A DNA stretch of 64,000 nucleotides from Parasphingorhabdus sp. SCSIO 66989 (lineage in GTDB: Bacteria; Pseudomonadota; Alphaproteobacteria; Sphingomonadales; Sphingomonadaceae). The position numbers and the translations under genes were made by a program. The DNA is taken from contig NZ_CP136594.1 in assembly GCF_032852305.1 (NCBI RefSeq), positions 1,711,501 through 1,775,500 on the forward strand, read 5' to 3'. Positions 1-8,506 of the stretch are shown here, piece after piece (position 1 is the first letter of the stretch; the number at the start of each line of letters is the position of its first letter). Under the pieces are notes generated by a model. It was given only the letters and a program-made list of their open reading frames with translations, did not search any database and had not been told where the DNA came from.

Positions 1-198
1 CTTTTGTCTTCCTTTGCGGCAGTTGGCCGGACATGGCTATCGACACCTTCCGGCTTTCTTGCAGAAGCGCTTGGCTGGGTTGGTTTCTGGTTCAGCACTG
101 TGGCCATTGCCGCACCGGGTATGTTGCTGTTGTGGATGCTGTGGCGAAAGGGTTTTGTTGTTGAGACAGTACGTCAGCCCAGCACTGAAGACGACTAG
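1..198 (+). CDS. AmpG-like muropeptide permease, C-terminal end (partial)
   Basis: Only the last 65 codons are present; the gene begins before the window. The visible part has a loop with TPSGFLAEALGW followed by one hydrophobic segment (about residues 28-46) and a short acidic tail. This resembles the end of AmpG/PAT-family major-facilitator permeases, which bring GlcNAc-anhydroMurNAc peptides from the periplasm into the cytoplasm for cell-wall recycling. The family call rests on this short tail, so a related MFS transporter is possible. The next gene starts 12 bases downstream and may be co-transcribed. Confidence 0.6.
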   Translation, partial: LLSSFAAVGRTWLSTPSGFLAEALGWVGFWFSTVAIAAPGMLLLWMLWRKGFVVETVRQPSTEDD

Positions 199-210
199 AG
201 AACTGCATCA

Positions 211-960
211 ATGCTCTGGGCAATCCTCCCCATCATTCTGCAGATACTCTGCGTGATTCATCTGTTTCGCGGCAGTGCCAACCGCTTATGGCTGCTGGCG
301 ATTATCGCATTGCCCATGGTGGGATGCCTTGCCTATTTCCTGTTGGAAGTTCTTCCTGACCTCCAAGGCAACAAGCATGTGCGCAAGGCGCGCAGGCAGG
401 CGGCGCGGAAGATAAATCCTGAAGGTGCTGTGCGTGAGGCACGGGAACGTTTGGCGATTACTGACTCCGCCGCAAACAGGCTGGTGCTTGCTGATGCTCT
501 GGCAGAAGCGGGCCGACCCGACGAAGCGGTGTCGGCCTATCGTGATGCTATGGCGGCGATGCCATTCGCAGACAGAGAAACACAATATAAGCTGGTTGAT
601 GCCTTGCTGCTCAGCAATGAGGCATCAGAAGCAGAGCAGGCCTTGAATGCCGTTGATGAGCCTTCCTCTGACAGGGACAGCATGACGCATTATCTGTTGC
701 AGGGCCGGATAGCCGAAGCGCGAGGGGATCAGCAGGCGGCTATTGCAGCTTTCTCCAATGCGCAGCAAATCAGGGAAAGTGACGAGGCGGGTTGTCGACT
801 GGCGGCGCTGTATATTGCCGCAGGTCAAGCGGATCGCGCGCTTCCGTTATTGCGCGATGTTAAGCAGAATTATGATCTGCGTGACAAGGCGCTGATCGAT
901 ACCGAGCAGCAAATGTATGATTGGGCTCTGACGGAGTTGGCGCGGCTCGAAAAAGCATGA
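211..960 (+). CDS. Membrane-anchored TPR-repeat protein
   Basis: A 249-residue protein. Residues 1-50 hold two hydrophobic segments with the W/R-rich pattern of the PLDc_N-type membrane hairpin. The rest is alpha-helical and Ala-rich with TPR-like units, for example ADALAEAGRPDEAVSAY near residue 93 and RIAEARGDQQAAIAAF near residue 167. TPR units normally mediate protein-protein contacts; the soluble part probably faces the cytoplasm. It follows the AmpG-like gene closely on the same strand and faces folC tail to tail. No enzymatic motif is visible and I cannot assign a specific role. Confidence 0.7.
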   Translation: MLWAILPIILQILCVIHLFRGSANRLWLLAIIALPMVGCLAYFLLEVLPDLQGNKHVRKARRQAARKINPEGAVREARERLAITDSAANRLVLADALAEAGRPDEAVSAYRDAMAAMPFADRETQYKLVDALLLSNEASEAEQALNAVDEPSSDRDSMTHYLLQGRIAEARGDQQAAIAAFSNAQQIRESDEAGCRLAALYIAAGQADRALPLLRDVKQNYDLRDKALIDTEQQMYDWALTELARLEKA

Positions 961-969
961 TCGCAGCGG

Positions 970-2307
970 TCAGGCAGGCACTTCCTCATTCTGCTTCAGA
1001 ACTTTCCCCGCAAGATAGAGCGACCCGGCGATAAGCACCAATTGCTGGCCAACGCCTTCCAACGCCTCGGTAACGTCCTGCGCAGCGCCTGCTTTGCCAA
1101 TGTGAGCATCCTCAGCCATCGCTACCAGCGCGTCGGGTGCGTGACATTCATGTCCCTGTACCGGTATTGCAGTGAAACGGTCGATATGCGGCGCCAGGCT
1201 CTCGACCATCACTGTCGCGTCCTTATTGGCCAGCATGCCGAGGATAAGATGGATTTCCCGGTCCGGTGCCTTTTCGCGCTGTTGCTTTAGCCAGACGGCC
1301 AATTGCTGCGCCGCCAGCGGGTTGTGGCCGCCGTCGATCCAGATTTCCGCTTGCACAGCATTGCGGGTGAGAGGACCATTGCCGAGGCGGTGCAGGCGCG
1401 CCGGCCAATGGGCCCAGTCCATCGCTGCTGCCAATGCGGGCTCGGAAATGGTGAGTGCTTTTTGATGGCGCAATATCGCCACGGCCAGCGCGGCGTTTTC
1501 CTGTTGGTGCGCGCCGGTCAGCTTGGGGAGGGGCAGGGTGAGTTTGCCCGCCGCATCGCGATAATGCAGCTGGCCATCATAGCTGGTGGCGCCCCAATCC
1601 TTGCCGCGCGCCAGCAGCGATGCACCCGCGCGCTCCGCCTGCGCTGTGACTGCGCCGTCAGCGGGTTCGCCAAAGGCCTGCACCACCAGCGGAACGCCTT
1701 GCTTGGCGATGCCTGCTTTCTCGAACCCGATGCGTGCCATGGGTTCGGTTGGAACATTGTCCTCCGGCGCAAGCAAAAACGCCTCATGATCCAGTCCCAA
1801 ATGGGTGATCGCGGTTATCAGCGGCGCGGTGAGGACATTGGTGGCGTCGAGCCGTCCGCCGAGACCGACCTCGATAATTGCAGCATCGGCCGGATGGCGG
1901 GCAAAGGCGAGAAAGGCGACGGCGGTCGTTACCTCAAAAAAGCTGGCATCCAGTCCCTCGGCAATATCAATCACCTCTTCGAGCAGCGCCGCGAGCAGAT
2001 CATCCTCGATCAGCCGTCCGGCAATGCGGATGCGTTCGTTGAAGCGCACCAGATGCGGGCTGGTATAGACATGGGTGGTCAGCCCCGCCGCCTCAATCGC
2101 GGCGCGCAAAAAGGCGCAGGTTGAGCCTTTGCCATTGGTCCCGGCAATATGCAGCGCGGGCGGCAACTGCTTCTGCGGATTGTCGAGGCGATCGAGCAAC
2201 TGGCTGATCCGCCCCAGCCCCAACACATCGCGGCCCGGTGAGAGCAGGCTCAGCCGGTCAAGCTGGCGCTGGACGGCGGGATCATCGGATATCGCGTGGT
2301 CGGGCAT
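970..2307 (-). CDS. folC: Bifunctional dihydrofolate / folylpolyglutamate synthase
   Basis: A 445-residue Mur-ligase-fold enzyme that joins glutamate to dihydropteroate and then extends the polyglutamate tail of tetrahydrofolates, using ATP in the cytoplasm. The P-loop GTNGKGS is at residues 56-62, inside the family pattern HIAGTNGKGST. Further Mur-ligase features are EVGLGGRLDATNV in the middle and a C-terminal DGGHNP motif. Length is normal for FolC. It is the last gene of the minus-strand set trpB-trpA-accD-folC, the usual sphingomonad order, and is separated from accD by a palindromic element at 2313-2411. Confidence 0.95.
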   Translation of the reverse strand: MPDHAISDDPAVQRQLDRLSLLSPGRDVLGLGRISQLLDRLDNPQKQLPPALHIAGTNGKGSTCAFLRAAIEAAGLTTHVYTSPHLVRFNERIRIAGRLIEDDLLAALLEEVIDIAEGLDASFFEVTTAVAFLAFARHPADAAIIEVGLGGRLDATNVLTAPLITAITHLGLDHEAFLLAPEDNVPTEPMARIGFEKAGIAKQGVPLVVQAFGEPADGAVTAQAERAGASLLARGKDWGATSYDGQLHYRDAAGKLTLPLPKLTGAHQQENAALAVAILRHQKALTISEPALAAAMDWAHWPARLHRLGNGPLTRNAVQAEIWIDGGHNPLAAQQLAVWLKQQREKAPDREIHLILGMLANKDATVMVESLAPHIDRFTAIPVQGHECHAPDALVAMAEDAHIGKAGAAQDVTEALEGVGQQLVLIAGSLYLAGKVLKQNEEVPA

Positions 2308-2312
2308 CAGTT

Positions 2313-2411
2313 CCCCTCCCGCTTAGGGGAGGGGCCGGGGGTGGGGGTGTTCAACAGGTGCATCACCTTGACGATAGCCCCCACCCCAACCCATCCCCTA
2401 AAGGGGAGGGG
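2313..2411. repeat. GC-rich inverted repeat between accD and folC
   Basis: The two ends are inverted copies. The left end reads CCCTCCCGCTTAGGGGAGGG followed by a G-run (GGGGGTGGGGG). The right end reads CCCCCACCCCAACCCATCCC followed by CTAAAGGGGAGGGG. Each arm also contains its own small palindrome around TTAGGGGA or CTAAAGGGG. The same core is found at 14575-14714, so this is a dispersed intergenic repeat. It could act as a terminator or an RNA-stability element for accD-folC. Confidence 0.75.
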
Positions 2412-2425
2412 CTCTTCATCGTCCA

Positions 2426-3277
2426 TCACGCCGCCTCATTCGCGGTCATATAGCCGATCAGCCTGGACAGCGTGTCGCGCATCTGGTGGCGGTGGACAAC
2501 CATGTCGATCATGCCATGGTCGAGCAGATATTCCGCGCGTTGAAAGCCTTCGGGCAGCTTCTCGCGGATGGTGTTTTCGATCACCCGCTGCCCGGCAAAA
2601 CCGATCAGCGCGCCGGGCTCGGCAATTTGAATATCACCGAGCATGGCATAGCTGGCGGTGACGCCGCCGGTGGTCGGGTCGGTAAGCACAACAATATAGG
2701 GCAGGCCCTCGCTCTTCAGCCGGTCAATCGCCAACGTCGCGCGCGGCATCTGCATCAATGAGAGTATCCCCTCCTGCATCCGTGCGCCGCCGGCAGCGGT
2801 GAAGATGATATAGGGCGCATGCGCCTGAATCGCGGCGTTGATCCCGGCGAGAAACGCGCTGCCCACGGCCATGCCCATAGAGCCGCCCATAAAGGCGAAA
2901 TCCTGCACGCCGACAACCGCGCGCTGGCCGTCAATATCGCCCTTGGCATTGGTCAGTGCGTCGGCGAACTCGCTATTGGCGCGGGCGGTTTTCAGGCGCT
3001 CTGTATATTTCTTGCTATCACGGAATTTGAGTGGGTCTTCGGCCACTTCGGGGCTTTCCAGCACATCATAAAGCCCCTCATCAAACAGCGCATCAAAGCG
3101 CGCCCGCGCGCCGATCCGCCCATGATGGCCGCAATGCGGGCAGATATGCTCATTCTCTTCATATTCCTTGCTGAAGACCATCTCGCCGCAATTCTTGCAT
3201 TTGTGCCAGAGATTATCGGGAGTATCGCGCTTGGCGCCGAAAGGCAGATTATTGCGGACGCGGCTGAACCAGCTCAT
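2426..3277 (-). CDS. accD: Acetyl-CoA carboxylase carboxyltransferase subunit beta
   Basis: A 283-residue protein forming, with AccA, the carboxyltransferase that moves the carboxyl group from biotin to acetyl-CoA to give malonyl-CoA for fatty-acid synthesis. An N-terminal four-cysteine zinc finger is visible at C27, C30, C46 and C49 (CKNC...CPHC). A crotonase-fold carboxyltransferase core follows, with GGARMQEG and [17 protein letters not shown]. Length and start are typical. It lies downstream of trpA and upstream of folC on the same strand. Confidence 0.97.
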   Translation of the reverse strand: MSWFSRVRNNLPFGAKRDTPDNLWHKCKNCGEMVFSKEYEENEHICPHCGHHGRIGARARFDALFDEGLYDVLESPEVAEDPLKFRDSKKYTERLKTARANSEFADALTNAKGDIDGQRAVVGVQDFAFMGGSMGMAVGSAFLAGINAAIQAHAPYIIFTAAGGARMQEGILSLMQMPRATLAIDRLKSEGLPYIVVLTDPTTGGVTASYAMLGDIQIAEPGALIGFAGQRVIENTIREKLPEGFQRAEYLLDHGMIDMVVHRHQMRDTLSRLIGYMTANEAA

Positions 3278-3299
3278 ATTTTACCAAACCTTATTCTGT

Positions 3300-3371
3300 C
3301 CGTTCGCCTCGAGCGAAGTCGAGAGGCATATATGCGAGGCTCTGTGTCTCGACTGCGCTCGACACGAACGG
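3300..3371. repeat. 25-bp-arm inverted repeat between trpA and accD
   Basis: The left arm starts CCGTTCGCCTCGAGCGAAGT and continues CGAGA. The right arm, read in reverse complement, starts CCGTTCGTGTCGAGCGCAGT and continues CGAGA. About 22 of 25 positions agree, with a 22-base loop between. It fills the gap between trpA and accD. Elements with this GTCGAG core are recalled as frequent between sphingomonad genes; here only one copy was noticed. It may modulate read-through into accD. Confidence 0.7.
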
Positions 3372-3377
3372 GGTGGG

Positions 3378-4184
3378 TTATGTGTTTCTCGCTGCCCGGA
3401 TAGCATCGGAAAGCGATTTAACATAGTCCCGGACATGCGGCGCAGCATTAGCGCCATGTTCGCCGACCAGTTCAACAATCGCCGAACCGACAACCACGCC
3501 ATCTGCAAGCTGCGCCACAGCAGCGGCCTGTTCCGGCGTGCGGATGCCGAAACCGACGGCGACCGGCAGGTCTGTCTGGCTTTTGATGCGCTCCATAGCC
3601 GCAGCGATGGAGGCGGTTGCGGCCTGTTGCTTGCCGGTGATCCCGGCGACCGAGACATAATAGAGAAAGCCCGATGCCTGATCGAGAACGGCGGGGAGAC
3701 GAGCATCATCGGTGGTCGGGGTTGCAAGGCAGATATTGGCAACGGCCTTCTCCGCCAGCGCTGGAGTGAGCGCATCCTGCTCCTCGGCGGGGATATCGAC
3801 GCAGATAACACCATCCACGCCTGCCTCGGCGCATTGCCCGGCAAACCACTCCGCCCCGCGCCGGAGCATCGGGTTGGCATAGCCCATCAGTACCAGAGGA
3901 ACCTGCGGGTGACGCTGGCGGAAGTCTTTGGCGATCTGGAAGATATGGGCGGTTTTGGTGCCTGCTTCTAGGCTGCGGATATTGGCAAGCTGGATCGAAG
4001 GCCCATCAGCCATCGGGTCGGTAAACGGCATGCCCAGCTCGATAATATCCGCGCCGCCCTCGACCAGCGCATCGAGAATGGCAGGGGTGGCTTCGGGGGT
4101 TGGATCGCCAGCGGTGACAAAGGCAACCAGCGCCGCGCGGTTGGCGGGGAAGGATGAGGAGAGGCGTGTAGAGCTAATTCTCAT
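3378..4184 (-). CDS. trpA: Tryptophan synthase alpha subunit
   Basis: A 268-residue TIM-barrel enzyme that cleaves indole-3-glycerol phosphate to indole and glyceraldehyde 3-phosphate, passing indole to TrpB. With the start at 4184 the catalytic residues fall exactly at E49 (ADIIELGMP) and D60 (DPMADG), the standard numbering, which rejects the 40-codon longer open frame upstream. An AAGAAG-like ribosome site precedes the ATG. The start codon overlaps the stop of the upstream membrane-protein gene as ATGA, so translation is probably coupled to that gene rather than directly to trpB. Confidence 0.96.
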   Translation of the reverse strand: MRISSTRLSSSFPANRAALVAFVTAGDPTPEATPAILDALVEGGADIIELGMPFTDPMADGPSIQLANIRSLEAGTKTAHIFQIAKDFRQRHPQVPLVLMGYANPMLRRGAEWFAGQCAEAGVDGVICVDIPAEEQDALTPALAEKAVANICLATPTTDDARLPAVLDQASGFLYYVSVAGITGKQQAATASIAAAMERIKSQTDLPVAVGFGIRTPEQAAAVAQLADGVVVGSAIVELVGEHGANAAPHVRDYVKSLSDAIRAARNT

Positions 4185-4699
4185 TTGTTGCTTCTTAAAA
4201 GTGTTGAAAAATGGGTAGCAGTTTTGAGAGCTGCTAACATGAAAAGGATTAGTATGGGCCAAATGACCAAATACTCTATCCCATAACCGGATATTGGATC
4301 GCAAAGTGTGTAGAATTGTGTTCCGTCTGGTAGGGGTTCGGAAGGCCCCGCGTCACGACATTGATACAACGCGGTAACGCCAGAAACAACTATGACAGAA
4401 CCGATTAAGGCAATTATTGTTACGCTAATGAAGGCACTATAAGACACTAGGAAAGCTAAAATAGAGAACTGTGTTTTTATATTCTCGAAGTGATCAACTA
4501 AATGCCACCAAAGCGACGGGGCAAGGAATAGAACCGCCAGCAAAATCTGATCTAAAAATATGCCGTATTTTATATCAGCAAGGACCTCGTCACTTAAGTG
4601 ATTTCCAAGGGGAGTGAAAGCGTCTTGGGTTAGTATCACCAAAGCTATCCCCACTGAGAATATCGCCATGGTACAAAAGAATCTTGATCGCGATGTCAT
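4181..4699 (-). CDS. Small membrane protein of unknown function inserted between trpB and trpA
   Basis: A 172-residue protein with about four hydrophobic segments: near residues 8-24, 45-62, 75-100 and 140-160. The loop before the last segment carries two cysteines (YQCRD and YTLCD). No known family was recognised. The open frame runs upstream to 4948, but that part is antisense-like shadow within trpB; ATG 4699 starts the hydrophobic protein just after trpB ends. The gene is visibly more AT-rich than trpA or trpB, which suggests later acquisition. It ends with an ATGA overlap on trpA. Its layout resembles the 97-residue membrane protein at 6917-7210. Confidence 0.6.
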   Translation of the reverse strand: MTSRSRFFCTMAIFSVGIALVILTQDAFTPLGNHLSDEVLADIKYGIFLDQILLAVLFLAPSLWWHLVDHFENIKTQFSILAFLVSYSAFISVTIIALIGSVIVVSGVTALYQCRDAGPSEPLPDGTQFYTLCDPISGYGIEYLVIWPILILFMLAALKTATHFSTLLRSNK

Positions 4700-4718
4700 A
4701 TTGTAACCGATCAAGACT

Positions 4719-5978
4719 TCAAATCTCCACTCCCAGCGCCTCAGCCACGGTAAAAATATCCTTGTCGCCGCGACCGCAAAGATTGGCGAGAATAATCTTT
4801 TCCTGATCCATCGCCCTGGCACGCTCGACCACCTTGGCGATGGCGTGGCTCGGCTCAAGCGCCGGGATAATCCCCTCGGTGCGGCACAATAGCTGGAAAC
4901 CCTGCAGCGCCTCATCATCGGTGCAGCTGTCATATTCGACGCGGCCATTTTCCTTCAGCCAGGCATGTTCCGGGCCGATGCCGGGATAGTCGAGGCCGGC
5001 GCTGATCGAATGGCCTTCGGTGATTTGGCCGTCCTCATCCTGCAGCAAATAGGTCTTGTTGCCATGCAAGATACCCGGCGCGCCGCCGGTCAGGCTGGCG
5101 GCATGGTCATCGCCGTCGAGCCCGAGACCCGCCGCCTCAACGCCAAGCATCTTTACGTCGGGGTCATCGAGGAACGGATGGAACAGGCCAAGCGCATTGG
5201 AGCCGCCGCCGATACAGGCGACCAGCAGGTCGGGCAGGCGATTGACCCGCTCGAGCATCTGCGCCCGTGCCTCATGGCCGATCACGCTCTGAAAATCGCG
5301 CACCAGTTCGGGATAGGGATGCGGCCCGGCGGCGGTGCCGATAATGTAGAATGTGTCATGCACATTGGCGACCCAGTCGCGCAGGCCCTCATTCATTGCG
5401 TCTTTCAGCGTCGCGCCGCCGCTGGTGACCGGCACCACCTCGGCACCGAGCAGCTTCATGCGGAAGACATTGGGTTGCTGCCGTTCAACATCCTTGGCCC
5501 CCATATAGATGACGCAGGGCAGGCCGAAACGCGCGCAGACAGTAGCGGTGGCAACGCCATGCTGACCCGCGCCGGTCTCGGCGATGATCCGTGTCTTGCC
5601 CATGCGCTTGGCGAGCAGGATCTGGCCGATGCAATTATTGATCTTGTGCGCGCCGGTATGGTTGAGCTCATCGCGCTTGAACCAGATTTGCGCGCCGCGT
5701 TTCTCTCCTTTTGGCCCTTCCGGCGCGTCCTTGCGGACTTCCTCAGTCAGCCGCTCGGCATAGTAAAGCGGGCTGGGCCGGCCGACATAATGTTCGAGCA
5801 GATCGTCAAACTCTTCGGCAAAGGCGGGATCATCCTGCGCCGCGCGATATTCCTTTTCCAGATCAAGGATCAGCGGCATCAGCGTCTCGGCGACATAGCG
5901 ACCGCCATAATCGCCAAAATGCCCGCGATCATCGGGCTGGTTGGTAAAGCTGTTCGGGGCAGGGGTTTTGTTCATCAT
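4719..5978 (-). CDS. trpB: Tryptophan synthase beta subunit
   Basis: A 419-residue PLP enzyme that condenses indole with serine to make tryptophan. The PLP lysine is K112 in HTGAHKINN, and the phosphate-binding loop GGGSNA follows in the C-terminal half. Length is typical. The first two codons are both ATG, so the start may be 5978 or 5975. It follows trpF across a palindromic element (6040-6188) and is followed by the small membrane gene and trpA. Confidence 0.97.
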   Translation of the reverse strand: MMNKTPAPNSFTNQPDDRGHFGDYGGRYVAETLMPLILDLEKEYRAAQDDPAFAEEFDDLLEHYVGRPSPLYYAERLTEEVRKDAPEGPKGEKRGAQIWFKRDELNHTGAHKINNCIGQILLAKRMGKTRIIAETGAGQHGVATATVCARFGLPCVIYMGAKDVERQQPNVFRMKLLGAEVVPVTSGGATLKDAMNEGLRDWVANVHDTFYIIGTAAGPHPYPELVRDFQSVIGHEARAQMLERVNRLPDLLVACIGGGSNALGLFHPFLDDPDVKMLGVEAAGLGLDGDDHAASLTGGAPGILHGNKTYLLQDEDGQITEGHSISAGLDYPGIGPEHAWLKENGRVEYDSCTDDEALQGFQLLCRTEGIIPALEPSHAIAKVVERARAMDQEKIILANLCGRGDKDIFTVAEALGVEI

Positions 5979-6039
5979 TTTCTCTTAAGGGTCAGATTTC
6001 GTTAAACCGGCTATAGTGCCCCAGACTATACTTTTTCCA

Positions 6040-6188
6040 CGTCAGCCCCGCGTAGGCGGGGCTAAGGCTACTGTTTCACACTAAGCCACAAAGTCACGAA
6101 GCAATTAAGGCAAAAGAATAATGCTTTGTGCCTTAGTGGCTTTGTGTGCACTAAAAAACGCCCTGGCCCCGCCTGCGCGGGGCCGACG
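6040..6188. repeat. Nested palindromic element, copy 1 (trpF-trpB gap)
   Basis: A 149-bp element with GC-rich inverted ends: CGTCAGCCCCGCGTAGGCGG at the left and, read inward from the right, CGTCGGCCCCGCGCAGGCGG. Inside is a second, AT-richer palindrome built from CACTAAGCCACAAAGTCACG on the left and its near complement (CTTTGTGCCTTAGTGGCTTT) on the right. The same two-layer design recurs at 8347-8497 and 27311-27460. The element fills most of the intergenic space and carries no gene. Confidence 0.85.
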
Positions 6189-6205
6189 AAATTTTGAACC
6201 AGGGG

Positions 6206-6847
6206 CTAATGGCGATCAAACTCCCGCACCGCTTGGCAAAAGGCGCGGATTTTGTCCATATCTTTCACGCCCGGCGCGCTTTCAACGCCGGAGGAGACAT
6301 CCACCAGAGACGCATTGGTCGCGGCCAATGCTTCGCCTACTGTGTCAGGCGTCAGACCACCGGCCAGCCCCCAATCCACCTTATGCTGATGATCGGCCAG
6401 CAGTGACCAGTCAAAGCTGGCGCCGGTGCCACCGGGCAGGGCCTTTGCGGGCGCATCGAACAGCAACAGGTCCGCCGCATCATGATAGCGCGCCGAGCGC
6501 TCCAATGTCCCGGCATCGCGCAGCCCCACCGCTTTCCAGACGCCGAGCCGCGTCTTGTCTCTTATGGCGCGCAGCCATGCGGGCGTCTCGCTGCCATGAA
6601 ACTGGATGATATCGGGCTTCACCTTGGTGATGGCTAGTCCAGTCAAATGTGCATCGGCATTGACCAGCAAAAGCACGGTCTTGATCCGGTCGGCAGCATA
6701 GCGCCGTAATTCCGCCGCGCGTTCGAGCGAGACATGGCGCGGGCTTTTGGGGAAATGGACCAGGCCAATATGGGTTGCGCCTGCGTCTATCGCGGTGTCG
6801 ATAGCAGCCTCGGTGGAAAGGCCGCAGATTTTGATATTCTTCATCAA
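6206..6847 (-). CDS. trpF: Phosphoribosylanthranilate isomerase
   Basis: A 213-residue TIM barrel that isomerises N-(5-phosphoribosyl)anthranilate to CdRP in tryptophan synthesis. The N-terminal KICGL motif contains the catalytic cysteine (C8), followed by GLVHFPKSPRHVS, the QFHGSE strand and GGLTPDTV near the C-terminus for phosphate binding. The start may be 6847 or the second ATG at 6844. It lies between pyrF (with the 97-residue membrane gene in between) and trpB. TrpC, TrpD and TrpE are not in this window. Confidence 0.95.
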   Translation of the reverse strand: MMKNIKICGLSTEAAIDTAIDAGATHIGLVHFPKSPRHVSLERAAELRRYAADRIKTVLLLVNADAHLTGLAITKVKPDIIQFHGSETPAWLRAIRDKTRLGVWKAVGLRDAGTLERSARYHDAADLLLFDAPAKALPGGTGASFDWSLLADHQHKVDWGLAGGLTPDTVGEALAATNASLVDVSSGVESAPGVKDMDKIRAFCQAVREFDRH

Positions 6848-6916
6848 GCACTTCGATTCTGATGACTAAGGCTACCTTGAGCTTGGTTCTATGTAGTATT
6901 GTGATTTAAGACTTTT

Positions 6917-7210
6917 CTATCGCCTTGCTACCGCAAGGGCGTAAGCAGCGACCACGCAGAGCATCCAAATGACCTGGAAAACAACTAGGAACTCAACGGC
7001 AATTATATAGAGCGGGAAACACCCTTCATTGTAGGTATCGGATGAAGAGCAACCGTTCTTTATGTAGCTCAAAAGAAGCAGTATGGAGGGAAGGAAAGCC
7101 AGAAGTGAGAGAGTTACACCAACCACCCACGGGTTCTTTATTCGTGGCACAAACTTAAAATACAATAGCAACATCAGTGCCATGCCGGTAAGAAATGCTA
7201 TCTGCGCCAT
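6917..7210 (-). CDS. Small membrane protein of unknown function between pyrF and trpF
   Basis: A 97-residue protein with three hydrophobic segments (about residues 3-20, 28-50 and 66-94). A short loop with two cysteines (NGCSSSDTYNEGC) lies before the last segment. No family was recognised. The gene sits in the 325-base space between pyrF and trpF on the same strand and is more AT-rich than both. The layout of helices, a two-cysteine loop and a last helix resembles the 172-residue protein at 4181-4699, although sequence similarity is not obvious. It is probably expressed but its role is unknown. Confidence 0.5.
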   Translation of the reverse strand: MAQIAFLTGMALMLLLYFKFVPRIKNPWVVGVTLSLLAFLPSILLLLSYIKNGCSSSDTYNEGCFPLYIIAVEFLVVFQVIWMLCVVAAYALAVARR

Positions 7211-7230
7211 ACAAGCTGCAACCTACCTAA

Positions 7231-7905
7231 CTAAAGCGTCCCCTCAATCGCCCGTGCCGCCGCTGCCGGGTCGTCGGCGCGGCTGATCGGGCGGCCTATC
7301 ACCAGCACCGATGCGCCGTCATCGCGGGCTTGTCGCGGGGTTACGGCGCGTTTCTGGTCGCCCATTTCGCTGCCTGCCGGGCGCAGGCCGGGGACGACGA
7401 AAAAGCCGCGTTTCCATTGCTGGTGCACCGCTTTTACTTCCTGGCCGGAGCAGACAATGCCATCGACCCCGGCGCGTTCGGCGAGTTCGGCAAGTCGCAT
7501 CACCTGATCATGCGCCTGCCCCTGATAGCCGATCTGGCCAAGATCATTATCGTCGAGACTGGTGAGCACCGTGACCGCGACAACCTTGGTATTGGCGCCC
7601 GCAGCGGCCTTGGCATCTTCCAGCATAGCGCGACCGCCCGAGGCATGGACGGTGACAATCGCGGGTTCGAGCACATGGATCGCCTGCATCGCCGAGGCGA
7701 CGGTGTTGGGAATATCGTGCAGTTTCAGGTCGAGAAAAATCGGCAGGCCGATATGCGCCAGCTCATGCACGCCATGATGGCCATGGGCGCAGAAGAATTC
7801 GAGGCCCAGCTTGATCCCGCCAATATGCCCCTTGACCGCATTGGCCAGCGCTACCGCGCGGTCCAGCTCGGGGACATCCATGGCGAGATAAATCGGGTTG
7901 CTCAT
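7231..7905 (-). CDS. pyrF: Orotidine 5'-phosphate decarboxylase
   Basis: A 224-residue TIM-barrel enzyme that decarboxylates OMP to UMP, the last step of de novo pyrimidine synthesis. The catalytic charged network is visible as DLKLHDIPNTV: D59, K61 and D64. The C-terminal phosphate-binding part reads VPGLRP and later VIGRPIS. Length is usual for bacterial PyrF. It lies just downstream of the LapA-domain gene (11-base gap) in a likely operon with trpF. Confidence 0.97.
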   Translation of the reverse strand: MSNPIYLAMDVPELDRAVALANAVKGHIGGIKLGLEFFCAHGHHGVHELAHIGLPIFLDLKLHDIPNTVASAMQAIHVLEPAIVTVHASGGRAMLEDAKAAAGANTKVVAVTVLTSLDDNDLGQIGYQGQAHDQVMRLAELAERAGVDGIVCSGQEVKAVHQQWKRGFFVVPGLRPAGSEMGDQKRAVTPRQARDDGASVLVIGRPISRADDPAAAARAIEGTL

Positions 7906-7916
7906 AAATATCGACT

Positions 7917-8234
7917 TTAGCTGGAAGGATCGGATTGCAGAGGGGAGGCGGGTTCGGCATCGCTGCTGGCTGGCGTGCTGACTACCGATTGCTGCGAGGT
8001 CAGACGGCTTTCCAGCGAGGCAATACGGCGCTTGTTACGCCATACCGAACCGCGATAGAGCAACCACATCGGCAGAAAGCCGAGAATGAACGAGCCGATA
8101 ATCAGCATCGGCAATTTGGTATCGAGCAGCGTGTCACTCCAAATGGTGATCGACACATCATTCCAGTTATTGATCGAGAAAACGGCCAGCAATAGCACCA
8201 GCAATACCCAGAATAACGTCTTGATAAATTGCAT
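7917..8234 (-). CDS. LapA-domain inner-membrane protein
   Basis: A 105-residue protein starting at ATG 8234, preceded by a clear AAAGGACG ribosome site; the longer open frame to 8297 lacks support. Two hydrophobic segments (about residues 5-22 and 41-60) are followed by a charged helix and a Ser/Pro-rich tail. This is the DUF1049/LapA domain layout. In enterobacteria LapA works with LapB in lipopolysaccharide assembly control, but no lapB is adjacent here. Placement directly before pyrF-trpF is usual in sphingomonads. Confidence 0.8.
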   Translation of the reverse strand: MQFIKTLFWVLLVLLLAVFSINNWNDVSITIWSDTLLDTKLPMLIIGSFILGFLPMWLLYRGSVWRNKRRIASLESRLTSQQSVVSTPASSDAEPASPLQSDPSS

Positions 8235-8346
8235 GTTGTTTCGTCCTTTATGACCCTTGTGAGCGGTCATGCACCACAATACCCCGTGCCGCAACAATTG
8301 GCGAGTCCATGCTGGGCACTATTGTAGGGGCTTTGCATAATTATCT

Positions 8347-8497
8347 CGTCGGCCCCGCGAAGGCGGGGCCAGGGCTTATTTCACACTAAGCCACAAAGTC
8401 ACGAAGCCGCTATGCCAAGCAGAATCCACGTTTTGTGTCTTCGTGTCTTTGTGTGAAACTTAAGAAAAGCCTTAGCCCCGCCTGCGCGGGGCTGACG
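8347..8497. repeat. Nested palindromic element, copy 2 (purB-lapA gap)
   Basis: A 151-bp element with ends CGTCGGCCCCGCGAAGGCGG (left) and, read inward from the right, CGTCAGCCCCGCGCAGGCGG. The inner palindrome has TTTCACACTAAGCCACAAAG on the left, matched by CTTCGTGTCTTTGTGTGAAA on the right. Its left inner arm is nearly identical to copy 1 at 6040-6188. It ends about 10 bases from the purB stop codon and may double as the purB terminator. Confidence 0.85.
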
Positions 8498-8506
8498 AAA
8501 GTGGAT

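Noticed and set aside
1303-2124. Plus-strand open frame of 273 codons opposite folC
   Set aside because: folC motifs are complete on the other strand; this frame has shadow-like composition.
4700-4948. N-terminal extension of the membrane-protein frame into trpB
   Set aside because: The extension is Arg/Pro/Ser-rich shadow sequence within trpB; the hydrophobic protein begins naturally at ATG 4699.
4965-6005. Plus-strand open frame of 346 codons opposite trpB
   Set aside because: trpB is intact with its PLP lysine; the opposite frame has no domain and is a codon-bias artefact.
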